From JAEUIX01 sp046156035 (GTDB taxonomy: Bacteria; Planctomycetota; Phycisphaerae; Phycisphaerales; UBA1924): DNA of 22,833 nt. How positions within the stretch are numbered: the first letter of the stretch is position 1; each line of letters opens with the position of its first letter. Positions 8,345 through 18,123 of this stretch are shown in pieces. The notes beneath the pieces were generated by a model. That model searched no databases. It was not told where the DNA came from and saw only the letters and a list, made by a program, of their open reading frames with translations. The translations under genes were made by a program, and so were the position numbers. Location: contig JBJXEW010000005.1 of assembly GCA_046156035.1 (NCBI GenBank), positions 1 through 22,833 of the forward strand, written 5' to 3'.

Positions 8345-8920
8345 TCACAGACGCTCCACCGTTACCGTGTTGTCGCTGTTCACGGTCACCACCCGCACCC
8401 GTGCGCGGCTGGGAATCGCCTCACCCACCGAGACCGCCTGACAGCGGCGCTCACGATCGCCGATCACCAGCCTCACTTCCCCGCTGCCACGACCGGGGGT
8501 GGTGCCCGAAGGAATGTCCATGCTCGCTTCGCCTGTGGCGCCCGTCAGCGAATCCAGGGCGATGTTGCCGCTGGCGGAGAGACGGCGGATGGAGCGCATC
8601 GTGAAGGCGAGCAGGAACATCATCGCCGCGCCGCTCGCGAGCGCAAGAACGCTGCTGCTCACCGGCGACAGGCCCGAGCCACGCAACGCCCCCAGCCCGC
8701 CCCAACCGAAACCCATCATGAACGCGAGGACCGATTGCACCGAGAGCAACTCAAACTGGTGGTCGGCGCCGTGGTCCGCGTGCAGGTCCGCTCCGCCCTG
8801 CCCGTTCCCATGCCCATCGCCCGCGGCCAGCATCAGCAGCAGCCGCACGCCAAAGCCCAGCGTGCCGACGATCGCGGGGATCGTGAACCAGATCGCGGGT
8901 GTCTGAAGAAGTGTGTCCAT
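8345..8920 (-). CDS. NfeD-like membrane protein with C-terminal OB fold, flotillin partner
   Basis: 191 aa from the ATG at 8920. Hydrophobic segments lie near residues 9-32, 58-80 and 86-106. A C-terminal soluble domain at about 120-191 has NfeD/OB-fold spacing (LTGATGEASMDIPSG ... GEVRLVIGD ... GEAIPSRARVRVVTVNSD). Residues 34-55 between the first two membrane segments are packed with His and Asp (DGHGNGQGGADLHADHGADH), which is unusual and may bind a metal. The gene precedes flotillin by 52 bases on the same strand. NfeD proteins act with flotillin/stomatin-type proteins in membrane organisation. The frame stays open upstream of 8920, but those residues overlap the divergent methyltransferase gene and do not look like coding sequence. 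Confidence 0.75.
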   Translation of the reverse strand: MDTLLQTPAIWFTIPAIVGTLGFGVRLLLMLAAGDGHGNGQGGADLHADHGADHQFELLSVQSVLAFMMGFGWGGLGALRGSGLSPVSSSVLALASGAAMMFLLAFTMRSIRRLSASGNIALDSLTGATGEASMDIPSGTTPGRGSGEVRLVIGDRERRCQAVSVGEAIPSRARVRVVTVNSDNTVTVERL

Positions 8921-9038
8921 GCGTGTACGCGGTATCGGGAAACTGGTCGGAACGGTGGTCAGGCAGACGCGAGCACGAGCATACCACCAATCCGTCCTCG
9001 TCACGCGCGTTGCTGCCGCCACTATCCTGCCAGCCTCT

Positions 9039-9602
9039 ATGCCCCCACCAACCTTCACCGGCTCTCCGCCCCCCCCGGGCCCCATCCGCCTCCACATCGG
9101 CGGGCGCGTCAAAAAGCCCGGCTGGGTGAACATGGACATCCTCCCCAACCCCGGCGTCGCGGATGTGCTGGGCAGTTGCACCGACCTCTCCGCCTTCGCG
9201 GATGGCACCGTCACGGAGGTGTACGCCTCGCATGTGTTCGAGCACCTTGACCACGTGAGCGAACTCTCGCGGGCGATCGTGGAGGCCCGCCGCGTCCTCC
9301 GCGCCGGCGGGCTGCTCTATGTCGCCGTGCCCGACCTTGAAGTGCTCGCCCGCCTCCTCCTCCGCCCGCGCCTCGCCCTTGCCGATCGCTGGGAACTCAT
9401 CCGCATGTTCTACGGCGCGCAGACCGACAGCGCCGACTACCACAAGGTGGGCTTCACGTTCGACATCCTCAAGCAGTTTCTGGAGCAAGACGGCTTCACC
9501 AACACACGGCGCGTCGGTTCCTTCGGCCTCTTTGATGACACCAGCGACTTCACCTTCCTCGGTGAGCGCATCAGCCTGAACGTGATCACGATGAAGCCGT
9601 GA
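9039..9602 (+). CDS. Small class I SAM-dependent methyltransferase
   Basis: 187 aa from the ATG at 9039. The order IRLHIGGRVKKPGWVNMDI, then LSAFADGTVTEVYASHVFEHLDH, then EARRVLRAGGLLYVAVPDLEVL matches the methyltransferase type-11-like family (glycine loop, acidic residue after strand 2, the EH motif, and the strand-5 RAGG turn). The glycine loop is degenerate compared with GxGxG. Members modify small molecules or glycans; the substrate cannot be read here. It is transcribed divergently from the NfeD-like gene with 118 bases between starts, and two family-1 hairpins follow its stop. Confidence 0.8.
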   Translation: MPPPTFTGSPPPPGPIRLHIGGRVKKPGWVNMDILPNPGVADVLGSCTDLSAFADGTVTEVYASHVFEHLDHVSELSRAIVEARRVLRAGGLLYVAVPDLEVLARLLLRPRLALADRWELIRMFYGAQTDSADYHKVGFTFDILKQFLEQDGFTNTRRVGSFGLFDDTSDFTFLGERISLNVITMKP

Positions 9603-9615
9603 GGTCCCGGGTACC

Positions 9616-9670
9616 CCCACTCTCCGAGTGGGTGGTCTTGGTCTTGGGTACCCCCACTCTGCGAGTGGGG
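9616..9670 (+). repeat. Pair of family-1 hairpins downstream of the methyltransferase
   Basis: Hairpin 9616-9632 is CCCACTC-TCC-GAGTGGG. Hairpin 9652-9670 has an 8-bp stem CCCCACTC/GAGTGGGG with loop TGC. Both follow GGGTA, with GGTCTTGG spacers between them. The rest of the 9603-9912 spacer holds a short GCCCC-GTC-GGGGC hairpin at 9852-9864 and no gene or clear promoter. Confidence 0.8.
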
Positions 9671-9912
9671 TGCCTTGCCTATCCACACACTCCGCGCCAA
9701 GCCTCCGGCCTTCTGTGCCACCTGCTTGCGAGCGCGGCGAGCACGCCGGTGCAGCCTGCCGCACGTTACCCCCGCAACGATCGGCCCCGGTTCGTCGTGT
9801 CGTTTGCCTATTTTCAGGCCATCGCCGGACTCTGTACGGTGAGTGACGCGTGCCCCGTCGGGGCGCTGTGGTATCGTGTCTATCGAACCACGCCCAGGTT
9901 CGGAGGGTCTGC

Positions 9913-11757
9913 ATGTCCATCTCAAAGTGTCTCATCGTCCTCGGCGCGGCCGCCTGCGCGCTGCTCGTCTGCCCGCGCGCTGGCCTGGCCCAAGACACCA
10001 CGTTCACATACCAAGGTCAACTCGGCGTCAACGGCAGCGTGGCAACCGGCGCCTACGACCTGCGCTTCCGCCTCTACAACGCCGAAACGATGGGCACCCA
10101 ACTGGGCTCGCAACTCGCGGCCACCGGCATCACACCACTCAACGGCACGTTCTCCGTCGACCTCAACTTCGGTGCCGCGCTCCCCGCGGCCGAGCCCGCG
10201 TGGCTCGAGATCGACGTCTCCGAGGCCGGCGCTGATGATTACAGCACGCTCTCTCCCCGCCAGAAACTCACCGGCTCCCCCTTCGCCCACCGGGCCGCGC
10301 TCGTGGATTGGAGCAACGTCGCCAACAAGCCCTCGGGCTTTCTCGACGGCAGCGACGACGGCTTCCTCAACGCGGGCACGGGCCTGCTTGCCAACGGCAC
10401 CGACATCTCGCTCAACCTCGCTTACACCGACGCCCGCTACTACCAGGTCGGCAACCTGCTGCTCAACGGCGATGTGATCGGCAACGTGAACGCCGCGCTG
10501 CGGGTCCAGGCCATCAACGGCATCAACCTCACGCCCAGCACGCTTGCCCCCGGCAACAACCACGTCCTCACCTACGACATCAACATGGGCGGCTGGGTCT
10601 CCGAGCCCACGCAGCACCTTCCGCCCGGCCAGGGCATGCAGCAGGTCCCCAACACCTACGCCGTCGATTACGCCGTCCTCGACGCCCGCTACATGAATCA
10701 GAACCCGCTCCTCTCTGGCGACGTCACCGGCGTGGCCAGCGCCAACACCGTGGCGGGCCTGCAGGGCCGGCCCGTGCTGAACACGGCCCCCATCCCCAAC
10801 CAGGTCCTCAAGTGGAACGGCGTGTCGTGGGCCCCCGCCACCGACACCAACAACATCTACACCGCCGGCACCGGCCTCACGCTCAGCAGCAACCAGTTCT
10901 CCGTCAACTTCGCCACCGTCAGCGCCTCCTACGTTGACGAATCCCAATCCGCCGGCGGCGATGCCACCGGCACCTTCGCCAACCTCACGGTTGATGGGCT
11001 CCAGGCCCGCCCCGTCTCCAGCGCGGCCCCCGCCGTCAACGACGTGCTCCGCTGGAACGGCGCGCTCTGGGCGCCCGCCGCCCAACTCGCCTACACGGCC
11101 GGCACCGCTCTCGAACTCTCGGGCACCCAGTTCTCTGTCTCCCCGGGCAGCATCGGCAACGCCCAACTCGCCTCCGACGCCGCCAGCCTGCTTGATGTCT
11201 CCGGCGGGAACATGCGCGTCTCCTCCGGCAACGTCGGCATCGGCTCGGGCACACCCACCAGCCAACTCCACGTCTTCGGCAACACCACCATCGTCGGCTC
11301 GCTCACCATGTCGGCCGTCAACCGCCACTGGTCCGGCCCCGCCCACAACTGGGCCATCGCCGCCACCAGCGGCGGCACCAACCTCACCTTCACCAGCAAC
11401 GGCTGGAACGGCCCCTCCAGTTCCACCACCTACGTCATGCAGCAGCCGATCAACCTCCCGCACGGCGTGATCGTCAACGCCATCGAGTTCTCCGCCTTCG
11501 ACAACAACGGCAACGACTTCACCGTCGAACTCGTCACCATCCCCATCAACGGCTCAGCACTCGCCGCCGTCGCCTCCGTCTCGTCCGTCTCCTCAGCCGC
11601 GGGCGTGCGCCTCTTCTCCAACGTCGCCAACCACACCGTCGACAACGTCACCAACGCCTACGGCCTGCGCGCTTCCTGGAACACGGGCAGCCAGCCCGCC
11701 AACATGCGCCTCCACGGCGTCCACATCGTCTACTCCACCACCACCGGCCTGCCGTAA
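9913..11757 (+). CDS. Secreted TFTYQGQL-type repeat protein of unknown function
   Basis: 614 aa. The ATG at 9913 has GGAGGG five bases upstream. Residues 1-27 are a Sec signal peptide ending AGLAQ. Residues 29-130 form the module seen in many planctomycete exported proteins: TFTYQGQL, GAYDLRFRLYNA, NGTFSVDLNFG, WLEIDVSEAG, LSPRQKLTGSPFA. Then come repeats of about 80 residues starting GDVTG/GDATG (near 183, 267 and 347) with VLKWNG or VLRWNG plus W.PA, and YTAGTGL...FSV. Residues 440-475 (GGNMRVSSGNVGIG) resemble tail-fibre-like beta repeats, and 475-614 is an unassigned beta-rich domain. No catalytic motif is visible. Likely a cell-surface or extracellular structural protein. Confidence 0.8.
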   Translation: MSISKCLIVLGAAACALLVCPRAGLAQDTTFTYQGQLGVNGSVATGAYDLRFRLYNAETMGTQLGSQLAATGITPLNGTFSVDLNFGAALPAAEPAWLEIDVSEAGADDYSTLSPRQKLTGSPFAHRAALVDWSNVANKPSGFLDGSDDGFLNAGTGLLANGTDISLNLAYTDARYYQVGNLLLNGDVIGNVNAALRVQAINGINLTPSTLAPGNNHVLTYDINMGGWVSEPTQHLPPGQGMQQVPNTYAVDYAVLDARYMNQNPLLSGDVTGVASANTVAGLQGRPVLNTAPIPNQVLKWNGVSWAPATDTNNIYTAGTGLTLSSNQFSVNFATVSASYVDESQSAGGDATGTFANLTVDGLQARPVSSAAPAVNDVLRWNGALWAPAAQLAYTAGTALELSGTQFSVSPGSIGNAQLASDAASLLDVSGGNMRVSSGNVGIGSGTPTSQLHVFGNTTIVGSLTMSAVNRHWSGPAHNWAIAATSGGTNLTFTSNGWNGPSSSTTYVMQQPINLPHGVIVNAIEFSAFDNNGNDFTVELVTIPINGSALAAVASVSSVSSAAGVRLFSNVANHTVDNVTNAYGLRASWNTGSQPANMRLHGVHIVYSTTTGLP

Positions 11758-11766
11758 TCCGGGTAC

Positions 11767-11785
11767 CACCACTCTCCGAGTGGTG
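11767..11785 (+). repeat. Family-1 hairpin, variant with compensatory pair
   Basis: Stem CACCACTC/GAGTGGTG with loop TCC, ten bases after the stop of the secreted protein. Compared with other copies, one C-G pair is A-T here, with both arms changed. It is preceded by GGGTACC as in other copies. Confidence 0.8.
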
Positions 11786-11813
11786 CTCTGCTTGGCTCCG
11801 GGCGCGCTGGTGG

Positions 11814-11832
11814 GGCGGACGTCCCGTCCGCC
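11814..11832 (+). repeat. Family-2 hairpin (GGCGGACG-TCC-CGTCCGCC)
   Basis: Perfect 8-bp stem with TCC loop, flanked by TGGTGG on the left. The same 19 bases occur at 18916-18934 and 19156-19174, and a degenerate copy lies near 14835-14853. Confidence 0.85.
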
Positions 11833-11845
11833 TGCCTTCCCGTGC

Positions 11846-11873
11846 CACCGACTCGCCGTCCGGCGAGTCGGTG
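11846..11873 (+). repeat. 12-bp-stem hairpin with GTCC loop
   Basis: CACCGACTCGCC and GGCGAGTCGGTG are exact reverse complements separated by GTCC. It lies 13 bases beyond the family-2 hairpin, in the spacer before lepA. Confidence 0.85.
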
Positions 11874-11944
11874 TTCCCGCGCGCACCGGGGGTATGCCCG
11901 CGCCCGCCACCTACCATGCCCGCCCTCTGCTGCGCGCACGCGTC

Positions 11945-12060
11945 TGCGTGCCTTCGTGCCTTCCCCCTGCCTCCGTGCCTTCTTCCTGCCTTCCTCCTGC
12001 CTTCTGCCTCCCTCCGTGCCTTCCCCGTGCCTTTGTGCCTTCCTACTGCCTTCTTCTCCC
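11945..12060 (+). repeat. Pyrimidine-rich TGCCTTC array upstream of lepA
   Basis: About ten irregularly spaced copies of TGCCTTC or TGCCTCC/TGCCTTT, separated mostly by C/T runs, fill the last 116 bases before the lepA ATG. The strand is almost pure pyrimidine with isolated G and A. It leaves no room for an ordinary Shine-Dalgarno sequence. With the hairpins at 11767-11873 it accounts for most of the 304-base gap. Confidence 0.85.
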
Positions 12061-12061
12061 C

Positions 12062-14107
<2,046 letters not shown>

Positions 14108-14110
14108 CCC

Positions 14111-14710
14111 GTGGCGCGCCGGCCGTACATCGTTGTCATCGGCGGGCCCAACGGCGCGGGCAAGTCCACGATCGCGAGATCCGTCGTCGAACAGACATTC
14201 GGGATGACCGAGTTCGTGAACGCCGACACCATCGCGTCGGGGCTGAGTGCATTCAACCCCGATGCCGCGGCCTTCGCCGCGGGCCGCGTGATGCTCGCGC
14301 ACATCCATGAACTCGCCGTCGCCCGGGCGACTTTCGCGTTTGAAAGCACGCTGTCGAGTCGCTCGTTTGCTCCGTGGCTGCGCGATCAAGCGGCCCGCGG
14401 GTACGACATCCATCTGCTGTATGTCTCGCTGCGCTCGCCCCGCCTCGCAGTCGCGCGTGTGCGGCGACGCGTGAAGTCCGGCGGGCATGCGGTCCCCGAA
14501 CCGATCATTCGCCGTCGTTTCCATCGCTCCGCGGCGAACCTCTTCGACCTCTACCTTCCGATCGCTCACACATGGCGCATCTACGATAACTCATCGTCGG
14601 CCCCGGTCCTTGTCGCCGAGAGCGACCACGAGGGGCAACCGAGCGTTCTCGTCCCCAGACTCTGGAGCCGCCTCCATGAACAAGCGTCCCAAGCGCATGA
14701 AGACAAGTGA
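14111..14710 (+). CDS. Zeta-toxin-like P-loop kinase (COG4185-type)
   Basis: 199 aa from GTG 14111, three bases after the lepA stop. Walker A is GGPNGAGKS at residues 11-19. FVNADTIASGL follows, then FAFESTLSS, a lid region with RRRVKSGGH, and RRRFHRSAANLFDLYLPIAHTWRIYDNS, the characteristic C-terminal block of zeta-like ATPases. Zeta toxins phosphorylate UDP-sugars; COG4185 members are less well characterised and may have other substrates. A 46-aa ORF overlaps its 3' end and may be the antitoxin. Spacing suggests co-transcription and coupled translation with lepA, which is unusual for a toxin-like gene. Confidence 0.82.
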   Translation: MARRPYIVVIGGPNGAGKSTIARSVVEQTFGMTEFVNADTIASGLSAFNPDAAAFAAGRVMLAHIHELAVARATFAFESTLSSRSFAPWLRDQAARGYDIHLLYVSLRSPRLAVARVRRRVKSGGHAVPEPIIRRRFHRSAANLFDLYLPIAHTWRIYDNSSSAPVLVAESDHEGQPSVLVPRLWSRLHEQASQAHEDK

Positions 14711-14816
14711 AGAGGTCGCGGAGATGATGCGCACCGGCCGCAAGATCGACGCCGCGGTCCGCCGCGCCATCCTCGCTGTCACGCGGCCGAAGCGCTCCCG
14801 CGCCACGCCCCGATAG
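14676..14816 (+). CDS. Small basic ORF overlapping the zeta-like gene; possible partner/antitoxin
   Basis: 46 aa beginning MNKRPKRMKTSEEVAEMM, overlapping the zeta-like gene by 35 bases in another frame. GGAG at 14664-14667 lies 8 bases before the ATG. The middle (EEVAEMMRTGRKIDAAVRRAILAV) is predicted helical; both ends are rich in Lys/Arg. Zeta-like ATPases of this type often have a small adjacent gene whose product contains a helix followed by a WRDGKV-like tail; this one shares the helix style but lacks that tail. Existence as a gene is likely but not certain; the function is inferred from position. Confidence 0.55.
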   Translation: MNKRPKRMKTSEEVAEMMRTGRKIDAAVRRAILAVTRPKRSRATPR

Positions 14817-14834
14817 CCCGTGCGCCTCCGTTGG

Positions 14835-14853
14835 GGCGGACGTCCCGGCCGGT
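14835..14853 (+). repeat. Degenerate family-2 hairpin
   Basis: GGCGGACGTCCC matches the left arm and loop of the family-2 element, but the right arm reads GGCCGG instead of GTCCGCC, so the stem is broken. It lies in the convergent gap between the small ORF and the epimerase. The neighbouring bases 14885-14904 form an imperfect CCGC...GCGG inverted repeat. Confidence 0.6.
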
Positions 14854-14936
14854 CTTGTGCCTGTCACCGCGCCCCATCTTGGAGCCGCGAGCGCCAGCGA
14901 GCGGTCCGCTGCCTCCGTCCCTTCCCCCTGCCTTCA

Positions 14937-14988
14937 TTTGCCCTTTGCTATTTGCCCTTTGCTATTTGCTATTTGCCCTTTGCCCTTT
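14937..14988 (+). repeat. Heptad tandem array B (TTTGCCC/TTTGCTA), runs into the epimerase 3' end
   Basis: Seven 7-bp units (TTTGCCC and TTTGCTA) followed by a partial unit. On the minus strand the array provides the last codons (KGK) and the TAG stop of the epimerase gene at 14969-14971. It is preceded by TGCCTCC and TGCCTTC motifs like those upstream of lepA. Confidence 0.9.
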
Positions 14989-16264
14989 CCCCCGCCCACT
15001 TCTCCAGCACCGTCTTCTCCAACTCCTCCCCAATCCCCGCCCGCAGTTTCGTCGCGTCCGGCAGCGTCGGTCCCTTGCCGCCCTGCGCTTCCGCCTCCGC
15101 GGCCAGTTCCTTCGCCACACGCCCGCGCCGCTCCACTTCCTTGGGCCACCACTCGATCAGGTCCTTGCACGTCGCCTCGATCGCGCGGAACCGCAGCCCC
15201 TTGGCCACCGCCGCGGCGTTGCTCCACGTGTGCATCGCGCCATAGTCACCCTTGCCAAGGGCGATCCAGATCGGCAGCGCGCCCTCCTCCACACCGTTGG
15301 CCTCCAGAAACTCGCTCGGCACCCACGTGAACGCCGCGTCGTTGGCCGCGGCACGCTTGCACGCGTCCAGCACCTCGCGCATCGTCATCTTCTTCTCGGG
15401 GCCCACCGCGTTGTAGTCGCCGGTGGTCTTGTTCTCGATGCACGTCAGGCAGAACGCCGCCAGGTCGCGCACATCAATCACCTGCATCGGGTCGGTCCCG
15501 TCGCCGGGCGCCAGCACCTCGCCGCCGCGGGCCGTGCGCACCGGCCAGTACGTGAAGCGGTCGGAGTTGTCGTTGGGCCCCACGATGTAGCCGGGGCGGA
15601 TGATCGCGCAGCGCCCCGCGAACGCACGCCGCGCCTCGTTCTCGCACAGGGCCTTGAGCGGCCCGTAGAACCTCATCTCTTCAACCGTTGGGTCCTCCAT
15701 CGTGGCGATCGCCGCCCGCTCATCCTGCCCCTGCGTGTTGTTGTCGGCGTACACGGAAATCGTCGAGATGAAGACATAGTGCCCGCAGTTGGGCGCGAGC
15801 AAATCAACGCCCGCCTTCACGTGCCGCGGGTAGAACCCGGACGTGTCCAGCACCGCGTCAAACTTCTTGCCGACCAGTTCCGCCAGGCCCTTGGGCGTGC
15901 TGGGGTCGTCGGTCTCGCGGCCCTCGGCCGTCCACTTCGTGCCCGCGTGCTTGTCCGGGTCGCGGTTGCCGTAGAGCCGCTCGATGCCGTCGATGCTCCC
16001 CTTGCGCTTCTCGGTGCGGCCGCGGTTGAAGACCGTGATGCGGTGCCCCTTGGCCTTGGCCTGCTCGATAAACGCCGGCCCGATGAACGATGTGCCGCCG
16101 AGCACGAGCAGGTTCAGGCCCGCGCCGCCACCCGGCACCGGCTTCTTGGTCTCCGTCTGGGCTCGCAGCGCCCCAGAGGCACCCCACGGGGCGATGCCCC
16201 CCGCCGCGGCCGCGGCACCAGCAACCAGGGCAGACTGCACGAACTCGCGCCGGGAGATACTCAT
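14969..16264 (-). CDS. Tat-exported NAD-dependent epimerase/dehydratase (extended SDR)
   Basis: 431 aa. The N-terminus MSISRREFVQSALVAG is a twin-arginine signal followed by an Ala/Gly hydrophobic stretch, so export across the inner membrane is predicted. Rossmann motif GGTSFIG (56-62), FNRGRTE after strand 2, VLDTSG, VFISTISVY and the YxxxK pair Y200/K204 (FYGPLK) mark an extended short-chain dehydrogenase, probably acting on a nucleotide sugar or similar. Downstream IRPGYIVGPND and DVRDLA fit the family. The start ATG at 16264 has no obvious Shine-Dalgarno sequence. It follows the amidase by 33 bases, suggesting one operon. The tail after residue 385 is charged and its final residues come from heptad array B. 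Confidence 0.88.
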   Translation of the reverse strand: MSISRREFVQSALVAGAAAAAGGIAPWGASGALRAQTETKKPVPGGGAGLNLLVLGGTSFIGPAFIEQAKAKGHRITVFNRGRTEKRKGSIDGIERLYGNRDPDKHAGTKWTAEGRETDDPSTPKGLAELVGKKFDAVLDTSGFYPRHVKAGVDLLAPNCGHYVFISTISVYADNNTQGQDERAAIATMEDPTVEEMRFYGPLKALCENEARRAFAGRCAIIRPGYIVGPNDNSDRFTYWPVRTARGGEVLAPGDGTDPMQVIDVRDLAAFCLTCIENKTTGDYNAVGPEKKMTMREVLDACKRAAANDAAFTWVPSEFLEANGVEEGALPIWIALGKGDYGAMHTWSNAAAVAKGLRFRAIEATCKDLIEWWPKEVERRGRVAKELAAEAEAQGGKGPTLPDATKLRAGIGEELEKTVLEKWAGERAKGK

Positions 16265-16297
16265 GGTGAGTGGTACCAGCCACCAGCCTCGCCGGTT

Positions 16298-18028
16298 TCA
16301 GAGCACCGGCCGCTTCTCCCACACACCCAGCCCCGCCTCCAGCACGTTGCCCACGCGGATGAGCGCGCCCTCATCAAACAGCCGCCCCACCAGCGTCGTC
16401 GCCCGCGGCAGGCCGTCGTCGCCAAAGCCCACGCGGATGGTGAGCGACGGGTGCCCGGTGTTGTTCGTGATGATGCACAGCGGCCCCGTGTTCGTCGGGT
16501 CGAGCACCAGGTCCACTCCCTCCATCTTCTCCTTCATCATGTTCATGCACTGGCGGCGGAAGCGGTGGCTCTGCACCAGTTCCACACCGGGCACGAACCA
16601 CGTCTCGCGGAACGTGTTCGGCCACGCCTCCGGAGCCTGCCACTTGAGCGTGTCGTCGGTGCCGGGCCGCGTCAGTTCCTCGAACGCCGCCGCGCCCTCG
16701 CAGACGAGGATGTTCATGAGCACATCAAAGGGCCACTCGGGCAGGCTGAACTCGACGAGTTCGCAGCCCGCGGCCCTGAGCAACTCCAGGCACTGCTTGT
16801 GCGCGCTGTGCAGGTTCGGCCGCTCGAACGCAGCGGGAATGTACCCCACGCGCAGGCCCTTGAGCGCGGCACCCGCATCAAAGTTGAAGGGCATGTCGAG
16901 CGAGCACGAATCCTGTGCGTCGTAACCGTTGATCGCCGCGAGCACCAGCGCTGTGTCCTCGCTGCACCGGGCCATGGGCCCGATCTTGTCCAAAGACCAG
17001 CACAGCGCCATCGCCCCCGCGCGGCTCACACGCCCGAACGTGGGCCGCAGGCCCGTGCTCCCGCAGACGCGCGAGGGTGAGATGATCGACCCGAGCGTCT
17101 CGGTGCCGATCGCAAAGCCCACGCACCCGCTCGCCACCGCCGCGGCGGAGCCCGCGCTCGAGCCCGATGAACCCTTCTCGATGTTCCAGGGGTTGTTCGT
17201 GCGCCCGCCGTGCCAGATGTCGCCGTACGCAAGCGCCCCCAGCGTGGTCTTGGCCGCCAGCACCGCGCCGGCCTCCTCCAGTTTCTTCACCACCGTGGCA
17301 TCGTGCATCGGCACGCGATCCACGTACGGCTCCGCGCCCCACGTGGTGCGGATCCCCGCCGTGTCCAGCAGGTCCTTCGCACCCCACGGAATGCCGTGCA
17401 GCGGGCCGCGGTACGTGCCCGCGGCAATCTCGCTATCCGCCCGCGCTGCCTGCCGGCGCGCCAGGTCTTCGGTGAGCGTGATCACGAACCGCAACTTGCT
17501 GTCGAGGCGCTTCAGCCGTTCCAGGTAGATTTCGGTGAGCCGCGTGCTCGTGAGCGCACGGGCCTCGATCCAGCGCGACAGCACCTTCACGGGCGCGAAC
17601 GCGATGGCCTCGTCATCGCCCGGCACATCGGGCAGCGGCATCGGCGCGGCAGTCCGCACGATCGGCCGCTGAACGCCATCCAGTTTCATCCCCGGCAGGC
17701 GCGGGTCGAAGGTGAGGGCTGGTGCGAGGGTGTTCGCGGGAAGGGGTTGCGTCTGGCGGTGCTTGAAGCGCTCGATCTGGTCGCCGATGGACTTGGCCAG
17801 CATCTCGCGCTTGGCGGGCGTGAACTCGATGCCCGCCAGTTTCTCCGCCGCGGCGACCATCTCTGCGGTGATGCCGCTGGCAGCGGCGGCGGGTGACGGT
17901 GGGGGTGGTGGTGGTGGAGCAGGAGCCGCGGGCTGTGCGAGCGCGAGGCCGGGCAACGCCGTCGCGGCGGCCGCGGCGGTCGATGCGGCCAGGAACTCTC
18001 GACGCGATGGTCCACGCAGATCGGTCAT
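16298..18028 (-). CDS. Tat-exported amidase (amidase signature family)
   Basis: 576 aa with a twin-arginine signal (PSRREFLAAS, Ala-rich core, ALAQPAA) and a Pro-rich linker at about 33-50. The amidase-signature core carries GIPWGAKDLLDTAG with Lys218, the Gly/Ser loop KGSSGSSAGSAAAVASG with cis-Ser290, and GTETLGSIISPS with nucleophile Ser314; the 24-residue spacing of the two serines fits FAAH-type enzymes. It hydrolyses an amide bond; substrate not predictable, but it is not GatA, given export and no gatB/C nearby. ATG 18028 has GGAG 7 bases upstream. The epimerase follows in the same operon, and a PadR-type regulator is divergent. Confidence 0.92.
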   Translation of the reverse strand: MTDLRGPSRREFLAASTAAAAATALPGLALAQPAAPAPPPPPPPSPAAAASGITAEMVAAAEKLAGIEFTPAKREMLAKSIGDQIERFKHRQTQPLPANTLAPALTFDPRLPGMKLDGVQRPIVRTAAPMPLPDVPGDDEAIAFAPVKVLSRWIEARALTSTRLTEIYLERLKRLDSKLRFVITLTEDLARRQAARADSEIAAGTYRGPLHGIPWGAKDLLDTAGIRTTWGAEPYVDRVPMHDATVVKKLEEAGAVLAAKTTLGALAYGDIWHGGRTNNPWNIEKGSSGSSAGSAAAVASGCVGFAIGTETLGSIISPSRVCGSTGLRPTFGRVSRAGAMALCWSLDKIGPMARCSEDTALVLAAINGYDAQDSCSLDMPFNFDAGAALKGLRVGYIPAAFERPNLHSAHKQCLELLRAAGCELVEFSLPEWPFDVLMNILVCEGAAAFEELTRPGTDDTLKWQAPEAWPNTFRETWFVPGVELVQSHRFRRQCMNMMKEKMEGVDLVLDPTNTGPLCIITNNTGHPSLTIRVGFGDDGLPRATTLVGRLFDEGALIRVGNVLEAGLGVWEKRPVL

Positions 18029-18089
18029 GGCAGGGCTCCACTCGTGTGCATCGGGAGCATACCGCGGAACTCCAGAGGTCTATTTTTCA

Positions 18090-18123
18090 TTGAATACAGC
18101 GAATGGCATAGTATCATGCGCAC
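18090..18123 (+). promoter_or_regulatory. Predicted promoter and possible operator for the PadR gene
   Basis: TTGAAT at 18090-18095 and TATCAT at 18112-18117 are separated by 16 bases, good sigma-70-like boxes in the only AT-rich patch of this region. A start about 7 bases past the -10 falls on the ATG itself, suggesting a leaderless mRNA. GCAT and ATGC half-sites at 18106-18109 and 18116-18119 flank the -10 and could be an autoregulatory operator. Confidence 0.45.

Noticed and set aside
10700..11330. Prophage tail fibre
   Set aside because: Repeats in the secreted protein look tail-fibre-like, but it has a Sec signal and no phage genes nearby.
9922..11463. 513-codon minus-strand open frame
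   Set aside because: Antisense to the secreted repeat protein, which has a signal peptide and ribosome site; the antisense product is Gly/Val/Asp-rich low complexity.
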